A DNA stretch of 15,505 nt from positions 1 through 15,505 of the forward strand of contig JAQUOK010000019.1 of NCBI GenBank assembly GCA_028717165.1. Direction: 5' to 3'. Source of the stretch: Victivallaceae bacterium. Lineage in GTDB: Bacteria; Verrucomicrobiota; Lentisphaeria; Victivallales; Victivallaceae. Of this stretch, positions 6,694-12,614 are shown one piece after another. Under the pieces are notes generated by a model. It was not told the origin of the DNA and searched no databases. It saw nothing but the letters and a program-made list of their open reading frames with translations. Position 1 is the first letter of the stretch. Each line of letters starts with the position of its first letter. Both the position numbers and the translations under genes were made by a program.

Positions 6694-8100
6694 ATGAAAG
6701 ATTTCGAATATTTATTCCGGCGGGAACACCCGGTCTACAGCAAAAACAAAACTCTCTGGAAACGCAGCGCGCAGGCTTATTCCGGCGGCATGGCCTACAT
6801 CGAGCAGGCGTTGATAAAACATGTTTCGGAGATCGATCTGGAATTTGCGGAGCGCCGGAGGCGCGCCTATTATTTCAATTATCCCCGCAAGATCGCGCGT
6901 CTGATAACCCATTATGTCCTGTCCAGCGATCCGCAGCGGCACGGCGCGGATTCCCGGCTGGTCGAAGACTTTTCCCGCAACGGCCTGCGGGTAAACGAGG
7001 TCATGCGCCAGTTTTCAACCCTCCTGAACGTCTACGGTTCAGCGTGGATGCTCGTTGAAATGCCCCGTTTTGAAGGGGAAATAGACCCGGAACGCAAACA
7101 GCGGGAACGCCTCCGTCCTTATGCCGTCGCGATTTCTCCCCTGGCGGTTGTTGACTGGGCATACGGCAGTGACGGGCGGCTGCAATGGGCCCTGGTAGAG
7201 GAATTTTCCTGTGACAACAGAAATCCTTTTGAAACGCCGGTTTGCCGGAGGTGCCGCCGCCTGTGGACGAGAAACGAATGGACGCTTTTCGAAAAGGACG
7301 GCAGTACGGGCAGCGCCGTCATGCGCGAGCGGGGCAGCCACAATCTGGGGGCGGTTCCCCTGGTACATGCGGTTGAAGCAGACGGCTTCGGCATGGACGC
7401 CAACCACTGGTTCGAGGATATTGTCCGGATTTCCGACGCTATTTTAAACAACGAGTCCGAAGCCCAGATGAATATCGTCAAACAGATGTTCGGTCTGCTG
7501 ATCATCTCCGAAAATTTCGTGCGCAGCGCCCGGATGCCGCGCACTCCGGCCGAGGAGGAAGATGAAAATTCCCCGAAATTCAGTCATATACTGGCGCGTT
7601 CCGCCGCTATCTGGGAAGGAACCGAGGAAAAGGGCATAAGCCGTTATATTTCGCCTTCAGGAACGGAAACCAGCCACATCCGGGAAGAGAACATCAATCT
7701 GAAAAAGGAAATGTTCGACATTGTCGGCATAGCTGTCCAGCGCGAATCGTCAAGCGCGCAGACTGCGGAATCAAAAGCCTGGGACCATCAGAACGTCAAA
7801 CAGTTCCTGGTTTCCCGGGTGGATATTCTGGAACAGGCGGAAATAAAATGCTGGGAATTCATGAATCTGTGGGACTCCGGAATCAAAGTCCCGGAAATCG
7901 TTTATAACCGGGAGTTCGCGGTTGTCAATCTGAAAGAATCGATAGATACGCTGCTGGGGCTGAACAGTATTTTCGCGGGCAGCGAATACCGGCGCGAAAT
8001 CTCCCGCGCCGCCGTAAGCATTCTGGAAAAGATCAAAAAGATAAGCCCGGAAGCCCGCAAAACCATTCTTGATGAAATCGGAAACAGCCTGGAAAAGTGA
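6694..8100 (+). CDS. Phage portal-like protein (DUF4055/SPP1-gp6-like)
   Basis: A 468-residue protein resembling tailed-phage portal subunits, which form the dodecameric DNA gate at the capsid vertex. It opens like the DUF4055 group: HPVYSKNKTLWKRSAQAYSG (12-31), then IEQALIKHVSE and a basic FAERRRRAYYFNYPRKIARL (51-70). A 'YAVAISPLAVVDWAYGSDG' segment (143-161) and 'LVEEFSC' match the usual 'IinW...dg.l.w..v.e' stretch. 'LGAVPLVHA' precedes the helical SDAILNNESEAQMNIVKQ region. The region after residue 340 is helical (SSSAQTAESKAWDHQN ...). Three cysteines (173, 184, 187) lie close together in the wing region and may bind metal. AGGTGG lies 4 bases before the ATG. No terminase, capsid or tail genes flank it, only the adaptor-like gene 7 bases downstream. 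It may be a prophage remnant or a domesticated gene. The frame is intact. Confidence 0.75.
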   Translation: MKDFEYLFRREHPVYSKNKTLWKRSAQAYSGGMAYIEQALIKHVSEIDLEFAERRRRAYYFNYPRKIARLITHYVLSSDPQRHGADSRLVEDFSRNGLRVNEVMRQFSTLLNVYGSAWMLVEMPRFEGEIDPERKQRERLRPYAVAISPLAVVDWAYGSDGRLQWALVEEFSCDNRNPFETPVCRRCRRLWTRNEWTLFEKDGSTGSAVMRERGSHNLGAVPLVHAVEADGFGMDANHWFEDIVRISDAILNNESEAQMNIVKQMFGLLIISENFVRSARMPRTPAEEEDENSPKFSHILARSAAIWEGTEEKGISRYISPSGTETSHIREENINLKKEMFDIVGIAVQRESSSAQTAESKAWDHQNVKQFLVSRVDILEQAEIKCWEFMNLWDSGIKVPEIVYNREFAVVNLKESIDTLLGLNSIFAGSEYRREISRAAVSILEKIKKISPEARKTILDEIGNSLEK

Positions 8101-8107
8101 GGTAAAT

Positions 8108-8407
8108 ATGTTTGAAGATCGTTTACAGGAGCCGGTAACCCTGCAGGTTCCGGACGGGACTTTCAGCGACGGACAGAGCGGCTACGCGGAATATTCGGCC
8201 TATGCTTTGATAACGGACTTTACGCAGCGGGATATCAACCGTTACGGTACGGTTAAGAACGGAAAAATATTTTTGCTGCGCTGCGGCCACGAACCTTTAC
8301 CCGGAAGCCGGATAAGCAGCCGGGAAAAAACTTACGATATAAAGGATATCAAAGTCTGCCGCAACCTTGACGGGGAAACGGAATGCTATCGCTGTGTAGT
8401 GGCGTGA
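8108..8407 (+). CDS. Phage head-tail adaptor-like small protein
   Basis: A 99-residue protein, MFEDRLQEPVTL at its start. The pattern is a short beta-rich domain with an opening strand, FTQRDINRYGTVKNGKIFLL, and an ending SSREKTYDIKDIKVCRNLDG. It resembles head-closure/head-tail joining proteins (SPP1 gp16 or HK97-adaptor type), where the last 'Y.I..i.....l.G....y.c.v' strand is typical. Such proteins sit between the portal ring and the tail. The start at 8108 is chosen because the ribosome binding site GTGAGGT overlaps the portal stop codon, which indicates translational coupling. An ATG at 8069 in the same frame lies inside the portal gene. The 3' end overlaps the converging deacetylase gene by 22 bases. 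The family call rests on fold-like pattern and position next to a portal, not on a strong motif. Confidence 0.55.
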   Translation: MFEDRLQEPVTLQVPDGTFSDGQSGYAEYSAYALITDFTQRDINRYGTVKNGKIFLLRCGHEPLPGSRISSREKTYDIKDIKVCRNLDGETECYRCVVA

Positions 8408-9114
8408 ATTGGCTGTTCTTGACTAAGTTCAAGCCAGTTTATCTCATCAAGGTTGTACCAGACTGCATCCGGATCATCGTGTAGGAATTTAAGTTTCATT
8501 TCCAACTGATTCCACATGCCTTCCGAGTCGAGCATTTCGTAACTGTGTCCCCAAAAATAGAAAATTTCGTTATCACATTTTGCCTTTTCGTATTTCTCAT
8601 AAAAATCGTAGTGTTGAAAGTGACACGACGGATGCAGAATGAGCGGATGGGTTCCTTTCCCGACATGCAGCGAATTTTCCGTAGTTCTCCCGTAAGTGAA
8701 TCCTTCCGTCTGTAACGCGTCAGCCAGTTTTTCCGTATAGCTTCCGCACGGCCAGGCGAAACCGGGGCAGGGCCGCTGAAACAAATCTTCAAGAAATTTT
8801 CTTGCGTCAATTGCTGCTTTGATGAACTGATCATCCGGAGCTATACCGGCGGTTTCATGCCGCCAGCAATGTGACGCCACATTGAAACCGTTATAGATTT
8901 CAACGAGTTCATGTTTTCCAATCTTTCCGGAAATATAACCTTTACAGGACCAACCAGAATAACCAGGCTCGCCCCAGCGGGCTTCCAGACGTTCGTCATT
9001 GTGGAGGCCGGGATTGAGGTTAAATGTTGCTTTTGCATTGTACTTCCTGAGTAGTTCAATCAAACGAATATCGTTTACAACACCGTCATCCCAGCATTGC
9101 ATTACTTTTGCCAT
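8386..9114 (-). CDS. Polysaccharide deacetylase (NodB-like), cytoplasmic
   Basis: A 242-residue carbohydrate esterase family 4-type hydrolase, expected to remove acetyl groups from an amino sugar. Motif 1 is CWDDG (Asp9, Asp10). Motif 2 is the metal-binding SHCWRHE (His82, His86). Motif 3 is GFAWPCGSY (118-126). The late His motif is WGHSYEM (His190). The catalytic base and metal triad are therefore complete. There is no signal peptide or membrane segment, so the substrate is likely soluble and intracellular, as in small single-domain members of the family. The ribosome binding site is weak (GTGAGA about 9 bases before the ATG). The DNA is visibly more AT-rich than the portal gene beside it. 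The 3' end overlaps the adaptor-like gene by 22 bases. No sugar-pathway partner is adjacent. Confidence 0.85.
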   Translation of the reverse strand: MAKVMQCWDDGVVNDIRLIELLRKYNAKATFNLNPGLHNDERLEARWGEPGYSGWSCKGYISGKIGKHELVEIYNGFNVASHCWRHETAGIAPDDQFIKAAIDARKFLEDLFQRPCPGFAWPCGSYTEKLADALQTEGFTYGRTTENSLHVGKGTHPLILHPSCHFQHYDFYEKYEKAKCDNEIFYFWGHSYEMLDSEGMWNQLEMKLKFLHDDPDAVWYNLDEINWLELSQEQPIHATTQR

Positions 9115-9280
9115 AATGAATTCTCACTATTTATTGTTTTCAAGTCATGTTACATACCAAATTAACGCCGTGAAAGAACAGTCAAGTTCTGCGGAAAGGA
9201 GCGGTTTATGCCGCGTAAGAACTAAAGCTGATACCGGAACCGCAGTGCAGAAGATGCACAAAAAGCGTTTCCGGATGAAA

Positions 9281-9628
9281 CTAAAGACCGAAAATGTCGG
9301 AGTCTTTTTTATCGGTGTCTTTCTGCTGAGAAATTTCCGCCAGTGAGGTTCTGACCTTTTTCAGTTTGTCGGCTATTTCGCGCATTTCTTTTTTACTGTC
9401 GAGGCTCAAAGCCAGTTCCCTGTGAAGCTCCATGATCTTGGCGTGGAGTTTTTTCAGGCTCGGATCTTTCTGGATCAGTTTGATACGCAGTTCAAGCATT
9501 TCCCGGAGAAGCTGTTTCTCCTGTTTCTGCAAATCCTTCTCTTTTTTATCAAGGTCGGCCTTGGCATCATCGGCGCTGAAACAAACCGTCGCTCCGCAGC
9601 ATAAAATTATAAGTAAAAAATTTTTCAT
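9281..9628 (-). CDS. Small periplasmic coiled-coil protein
   Basis: A 115-residue protein with a clear Sec signal peptide (MKNFLLIILCCGATVCFSA, cleavage probably after Ala19). The mature part is almost entirely charged helix, rich in Lys, Glu and Leu with heptad spacing (KEKDLQKQEKQLLREMLELR, ELALSLDSKKEMREIADKLK), and predicts a long coiled coil. AGGAG lies 5 bases before the ATG. Composition resembles Skp/OmpH-like or other small envelope scaffolds, but it is shorter than Skp and I do not assign it. It stands alone between two intergenic gaps. Confidence 0.7.
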   Translation of the reverse strand: MKNFLLIILCCGATVCFSADDAKADLDKKEKDLQKQEKQLLREMLELRIKLIQKDPSLKKLHAKIMELHRELALSLDSKKEMREIADKLKKVRTSLAEISQQKDTDKKDSDIFGL

Positions 9629-9829
9629 GAGTACTCCTGAAATATTGAATTTTTATCATCCATGTTTATCGATAAAATACCGCCCTTTTAAATTTATGCA
9701 ATATAAATCCTGGTTTCAGGTATAAAAAGCTGAATACACGGCGTGAATACGGAAAACGGACGTCAGGCTCTTTCCTATCAAAGCGCTTCGCGCAAAAATT
9801 TTAAAATCTGATTTTCTTTTTTAGAGGCT

Positions 9830-9857
9830 TTGTCAATTTGCAGGACGGCTGTATATT
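9830..9857 (+). promoter_or_regulatory. Promoter giving a nearly leaderless nucleotidyltransferase mRNA
   Basis: TTGTCA (9830-9835) and TATATT (9852-9857) are separated by 16 bases. Transcription would start about 6-7 bases after the -10, at 9863-9864, which is the A of the ATG. No Shine-Dalgarno sits at the normal distance. The only purine-rich stretch (AGGAC) is about 15 bases upstream and lies between the two promoter boxes. Confidence 0.45.
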
Positions 9858-9862
9858 TTTGC

Positions 9863-10729
9863 ATGAAGAAATCTTTATCACATCTGCCGAAACATAAAAG
9901 GGAAGAACTCAAGGCGGTTACCGCGATCATTACCGAGATGATCGACGCCGAATTTATCATTCTTTTCGGCAGCTACGCCCGCGGCGACTGGGTTGAGGAC
10001 AGATACATCGGTGACGACAATATTCTTTACGAATATCAAAGCGATTACGATCTGCTTCTCGTCGTGCAAGACCTCCCGAAATACCAATACAAGGGTTACC
10101 GTAAGCGCATCAAGAGAAAAGCCCGCATAGCGGCGGACTGCGATACCCGGCTGAGCATCATCATGCACAGCGTCGATGAAGTCAAAGCCGCGATAAAACG
10201 CGGAAATTATTTTTTCTGTGACATTAAAAAAGAGGGAATATTACTGCATTCATCCGGGCGTTTCCGACTTCCGGCAGTGAAGGAACTCAACATAAAACAG
10301 CGCTTGGATAAAGCCAAAAAAGATTTCACTGACTGGTCTGAAAGAGCAGAGAGTTTTAATAATGGTTATACAGATGCAATGCAGCGTAAAGATTATAATA
10401 AAGCCGTTTTCGATCTTCATCAAACGGCGGAACGTCTTTATGATACGGTTATATTGGTATTTACCGGCTACAAGCCGAAACTGCATGACCTTGAAGAGCT
10501 AGGGATAAAAGTTAACTGCCTCACTCCCGAATTCAAGGGAATTTTTCCGCAGAACACGGACGAAGAAAAACGGCTTTTCAAACTGTTGAGAAGCGCCTAT
10601 GTCGGAGCCAGATACGATATGGGCTACAAGATCACCAAAGAAGAACTCGAATATCTCGCAGAACGCGTAAAACTGCTCCAGGCAACCGCCGAGAAAGCCT
10701 GCAAAGAAAAGATAGAAAGCTTTATTTAG
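9863..10729 (+). CDS. Fused minimal nucleotidyltransferase-HEPN protein
   Basis: A 288-residue single chain with two domains. The N-terminal nucleotidyltransferase of the Pol-beta type has LFGSYARGDW (34-43) and the carboxylate pair in SDYDLLLV (Asp61, Asp63). Asp94 is a candidate third acid. The C-terminal half (about 140-288) is a HEPN helical bundle, with AVFDLHQTAERLYDTVIL and a TGYKPKLHDLEEL stretch typical of substrate-binding HEPN domains. The RX4-6H ribonuclease motif of HEPN toxins is not visible. Between GS and DxD there is an extended acidic/aromatic loop (WVEDRYIGDDNILYEYQ). The two-gene MNT-HEPN systems act as toxin-antitoxin pairs in which the transferase modifies HEPN. A fusion lacking RX4-6H is more likely a nucleotide- or nucleic-acid-modifying enzyme. 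The ATG at 9863 is chosen over a TTG at 9830 that overlaps the -35 box. No partner gene is beside it. Confidence 0.8.
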   Translation: MKKSLSHLPKHKREELKAVTAIITEMIDAEFIILFGSYARGDWVEDRYIGDDNILYEYQSDYDLLLVVQDLPKYQYKGYRKRIKRKARIAADCDTRLSIIMHSVDEVKAAIKRGNYFFCDIKKEGILLHSSGRFRLPAVKELNIKQRLDKAKKDFTDWSERAESFNNGYTDAMQRKDYNKAVFDLHQTAERLYDTVILVFTGYKPKLHDLEELGIKVNCLTPEFKGIFPQNTDEEKRLFKLLRSAYVGARYDMGYKITKEELEYLAERVKLLQATAEKACKEKIESFI

Positions 10730-10747
10730 AATTACGAATTTTAAATC

Positions 10748-10801
10748 ACGTGTTTGTAATATCGCTTTTCGTAGTACGCAACGCGTAACACGTAACACGT
10801 T
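10748..10801. repeat. Heptad direct repeats with flanking inverted arm
   Basis: CGCAACG, CGTAACA, CGTAACA and a partial CGT follow one another (10777-10800). ACGTGTT (10748-10754) is the reverse complement of AACACGT (10794-10800), so the ends can pair over about 40 bases. The block lies in the 73-base gap between two converging stop codons. It may help end transcription, although there is no U-tract. Confidence 0.4.
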
Positions 10802-10802
10802 C

Positions 10803-11822
10803 TTATTGTTTCGAGAATTTGATGCGGGGATCAACGACGACGTAAAGAATATCCGCCAGCAGTATTCCGCCCAAGGTCAACGCTCCGCCGAAACAGAACA
10901 GCGCCATTTGCAGCGGATAATCGCGGCTGTTCAGCGAAAGCAGCGACAGCGAACCCATGCCGGGAATATTGAAAACATATTCGACAATAATGCTGCCCGC
11001 CACCAGTCCCGGCAGCAGTCCGGCGAATAAGGTTATCAGGGTTATCATGCCGTTGCGCAAAGCGTGTTTGAAAATGACGGCGCTTTCGGGCAGGCCTTTA
11101 GCGCGCGCCATGCGGATGTATTCCTTATTGACCACGTCCAGCATGCTTGAACGGGCGAAACGGGAAATTCCGGCGAACCCGGCATAACTGAGGCAGATCA
11201 CCGGCAAAACGTAATGTTTGGCGGTTTCCCAGAGCAACTGCCATGAAGTCAGAATTTGGGGATTGTCCGGAGTCAGGCCGGAAAGCGGAAAGACCGGATA
11301 CAGTCCCCCCTGGCAAAGGCAGGCCTGCAGCAGCAGGGCCACCCACATTCCGGGCAGGGAATACAGGAAAAAAAGAAAAAACGTTGTGCCTCGGTCAAAA
11401 AGCGAATCCGGGTAAACTGCGGAATAAATACCCAGCGGAATCGCCAGAAGATAGATAATGCACACCGCGAAAAAATTCAGTTTTACCGTTACCGGCAACC
11501 GTTCCAGAATAATATCCGCTACCGGCCGGCCGGGGTCTATTGAAGCGGAAGTGCCGAAATCAGCGTAAAGCACAACCCCTTTCAGCCAGTAGAGAAAACC
11601 GACATAGACAGGTTTGTCGAGGTGAAGTTTTTCCCGCATGGCGGTATTTTCGCCCAGGGCTCCTTTTTCTGCGGAAAGCTGGCCGGCGGCGGGATTGTCG
11701 TCCATGATCGAACTGCGCGTCGGGTCACCGGGCGCCAGGCGCAGCAGGAAATAGCTCACCAGCATGATGACAAACAAGGTGAGCAAAGCCAGCCCCAGAC
11801 GTTTTACAGTATATTCAAACAA
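10803..11822 (-). CDS. ABC transporter permease, Opp/Dpp (DppB/OppB) type
   Basis: A 339-residue inner-membrane subunit of a peptide/nickel/opine-class importer. It begins like DppB/OppB, with a first membrane helix (LALLTLFVIMLVSYFLLRLA) ending in LAPGDP (29-34). A periplasmic segment follows, including REKLHLDKPVYVGFLYWLKG and DFGTS. The membrane helices after residue 113 complete the usual six. The cytoplasmic EAA loop that docks on the ATPase is EYIRMARAKGL at 234-244, and the typical GSIIVEYVFNIPGMG is at 276-290. The residues between 35 and 60 are somewhat longer than usual. The only start in frame after an upstream stop is TTG (11822), with AAGGA about 9 bases before it. The second permease, solute-binding protein and ATPases normally found beside such a gene are absent on both sides, so it either serves components encoded elsewhere or is a relic. 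Confidence 0.88.
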   Translation of the reverse strand: MFEYTVKRLGLALLTLFVIMLVSYFLLRLAPGDPTRSSIMDDNPAAGQLSAEKGALGENTAMREKLHLDKPVYVGFLYWLKGVVLYADFGTSASIDPGRPVADIILERLPVTVKLNFFAVCIIYLLAIPLGIYSAVYPDSLFDRGTTFFLFFLYSLPGMWVALLLQACLCQGGLYPVFPLSGLTPDNPQILTSWQLLWETAKHYVLPVICLSYAGFAGISRFARSSMLDVVNKEYIRMARAKGLPESAVIFKHALRNGMITLITLFAGLLPGLVAGSIIVEYVFNIPGMGSLSLLSLNSRDYPLQMALFCFGGALTLGGILLADILYVVVDPRIKFSKQ

Positions 11823-11886
11823 AGTATAGTATCCTTCCCTTTTTTAACAAACCCCGTGGGCGCCTTCCCTTTTGACAGGGGTTTTC

Positions 11887-12033
11887 TCAAGTTCGACAAG
11901 CAGTCCGCGAATCCATGGATTTTTCCGGGAACGTATTTTTCGATATTTCACCGGTAACCCAGCGGCCGGCGTAAGTATAGGAATTAAAAGGACGGCTTTC
12001 GGATCTCCTGGCGTCGTTTTCCGGATGATACAT
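11887..12033 (-). CDS. Candidate 48-residue ORF in the permease leader
   Basis: ATG at 12033 is preceded by GGAG 9 bases upstream and gives MYHPENDARRSESRPFNSY and on to a TGA at 11887. It is hydrophilic and I recognise no family. An overlapping frame starting at 12047 (67 codons, MEIRQCIIRK...) is also open, but has no ribosome binding site and its ATGGAG is better read as the Shine-Dalgarno of this one. Either would be the first translated ORF after the strong promoter at 12068-12096. It could be a leader peptide, a small regulatory protein, or no gene at all. Between it and the permease, AAACCCC and GGGGTTT (minus strand, about 11851-11886) can form a hairpin. Confidence 0.35.
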   Translation of the reverse strand: MYHPENDARRSESRPFNSYTYAGRWVTGEISKNTFPEKSMDSRTACRT

Positions 12034-12063
12034 TGGCGAATCTCCATAGTTTTTCGTTTACTG

Positions 12064-12110
12064 TTTCACTATAGTGAAAGCCCAATACATTGTCAAGCCC
12101 GGTTAAACCG
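12064..12110 (-). promoter_or_regulatory. Near-consensus promoter with palindromic operator over the -10 box
   Basis: On the minus strand TTGACA (12091-12096) and TATAGT (12068-12073) are exactly 17 bases apart. The -10 box lies inside the perfect 16-base palindrome TTTCACTATAGTGAAA (12064-12079). A second symmetrical site, CGGTTaAACCG (12100-12110), lies just upstream of the -35. This layout is what a dimeric repressor operator looks like. It drives the leader ORF and the lone permease, and starts only 18 bases beyond the stop of the STAS gene. The regulator is not encoded in the window, and I cannot name its family from the site. Confidence 0.7.
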
Positions 12111-12113
12111 ATG

Positions 12114-12614
12114 CTATGAATTAATTTTTCCCCTGGTTTCTTTTTCAAGGAGTTCAACGACATCCTTGAACGCCGCCCGGTTTTTCTCATTCATATTGAC
12201 CAGTTGGCGGTGGGCGTCAAGGATCGTCAGGGCTTCTTTCCAGCCGTTGCGGTCGGTTTCCGGGAGTTTTTTAAGGGATTCCGGAGTGTCGCCGTTTTTT
12301 ATAAGCGTAAATACGTCACTGAGCCCGATATTTTCAAGCAGGTAGTTTATATTTTCATTCACGGACAGGATAAGCGCTTTCTTCTGGAATTTCTTGATCA
12401 TGAAATTGGCGATTTTCGCCAGCAGCCCGAGGATAGTGCTGTCAAGGTATTCCGCTTCCCGCAGATCAATCATGACGTCCTGGACTTCAGGATCGCAGAA
12501 TATCATATTGAGCAGATTGTCAAACTCCCGTCCGAGCGTAAAGCGCAAATTGCCGCTCATTTTTATGAAGTAGAGCTGGTCGTCTTGCGAATATAAAATT
12601 TTACCGTCGCTCAT
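12114..12614 (-). CDS. STAS-domain anti-sigma-factor antagonist (RsbV/SpoIIAA-like)
   Basis: A 166-residue protein. The STAS domain covers about residues 1-105: a GNLRFTLGREFDNLL start, VMIDLREAEYLDSTILGLLAKI with the phosphorylatable Ser59 (Thr60 next to it), and LSVNENINYLLENIGLSDVF. In partner switching the unphosphorylated antagonist captures an anti-sigma kinase and frees the sigma factor. The C-terminal 60 residues (ETDRNGWKEALTILDAHRQL ... VVELLEKETR) are an extra helical extension beyond the minimal domain. The gene overlaps the phosphatase gene by one base (TGATG), with AGGGG 7 bases before the ATG, so the two are translationally coupled. A GTG one codon earlier is a possible start. 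No RsbW-like kinase is in the window. Confidence 0.85.
   Translation of the reverse strand: MSDGKILYSQDDQLYFIKMSGNLRFTLGREFDNLLNMIFCDPEVQDVMIDLREAEYLDSTILGLLAKIANFMIKKFQKKALILSVNENINYLLENIGLSDVFTLIKNGDTPESLKKLPETDRNGWKEALTILDAHRQLVNMNEKNRAAFKDVVELLEKETRGKINS

Noticed and set aside
8069..8107. Upstream ATG for the adaptor-like gene
   Set aside because: It lies within the portal coding sequence. The ATG at 8108 follows a strong GTGAGGT site that overlaps the portal stop.
9204..9225. Strong ribosome binding site (AAAGGAG) followed by ATG and only five codons
   Set aside because: The stop after MPRKN leaves no gene, and the reading frame beyond shows no protein-like sequence. It may be chance.
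9665..9676. Palindrome TTTATCGATAAA upstream of the coiled-coil gene
   Set aside because: Short and AT-rich, and a related TTATCGATAA occurs inside the zinc-ribbon gene, so chance is likely.
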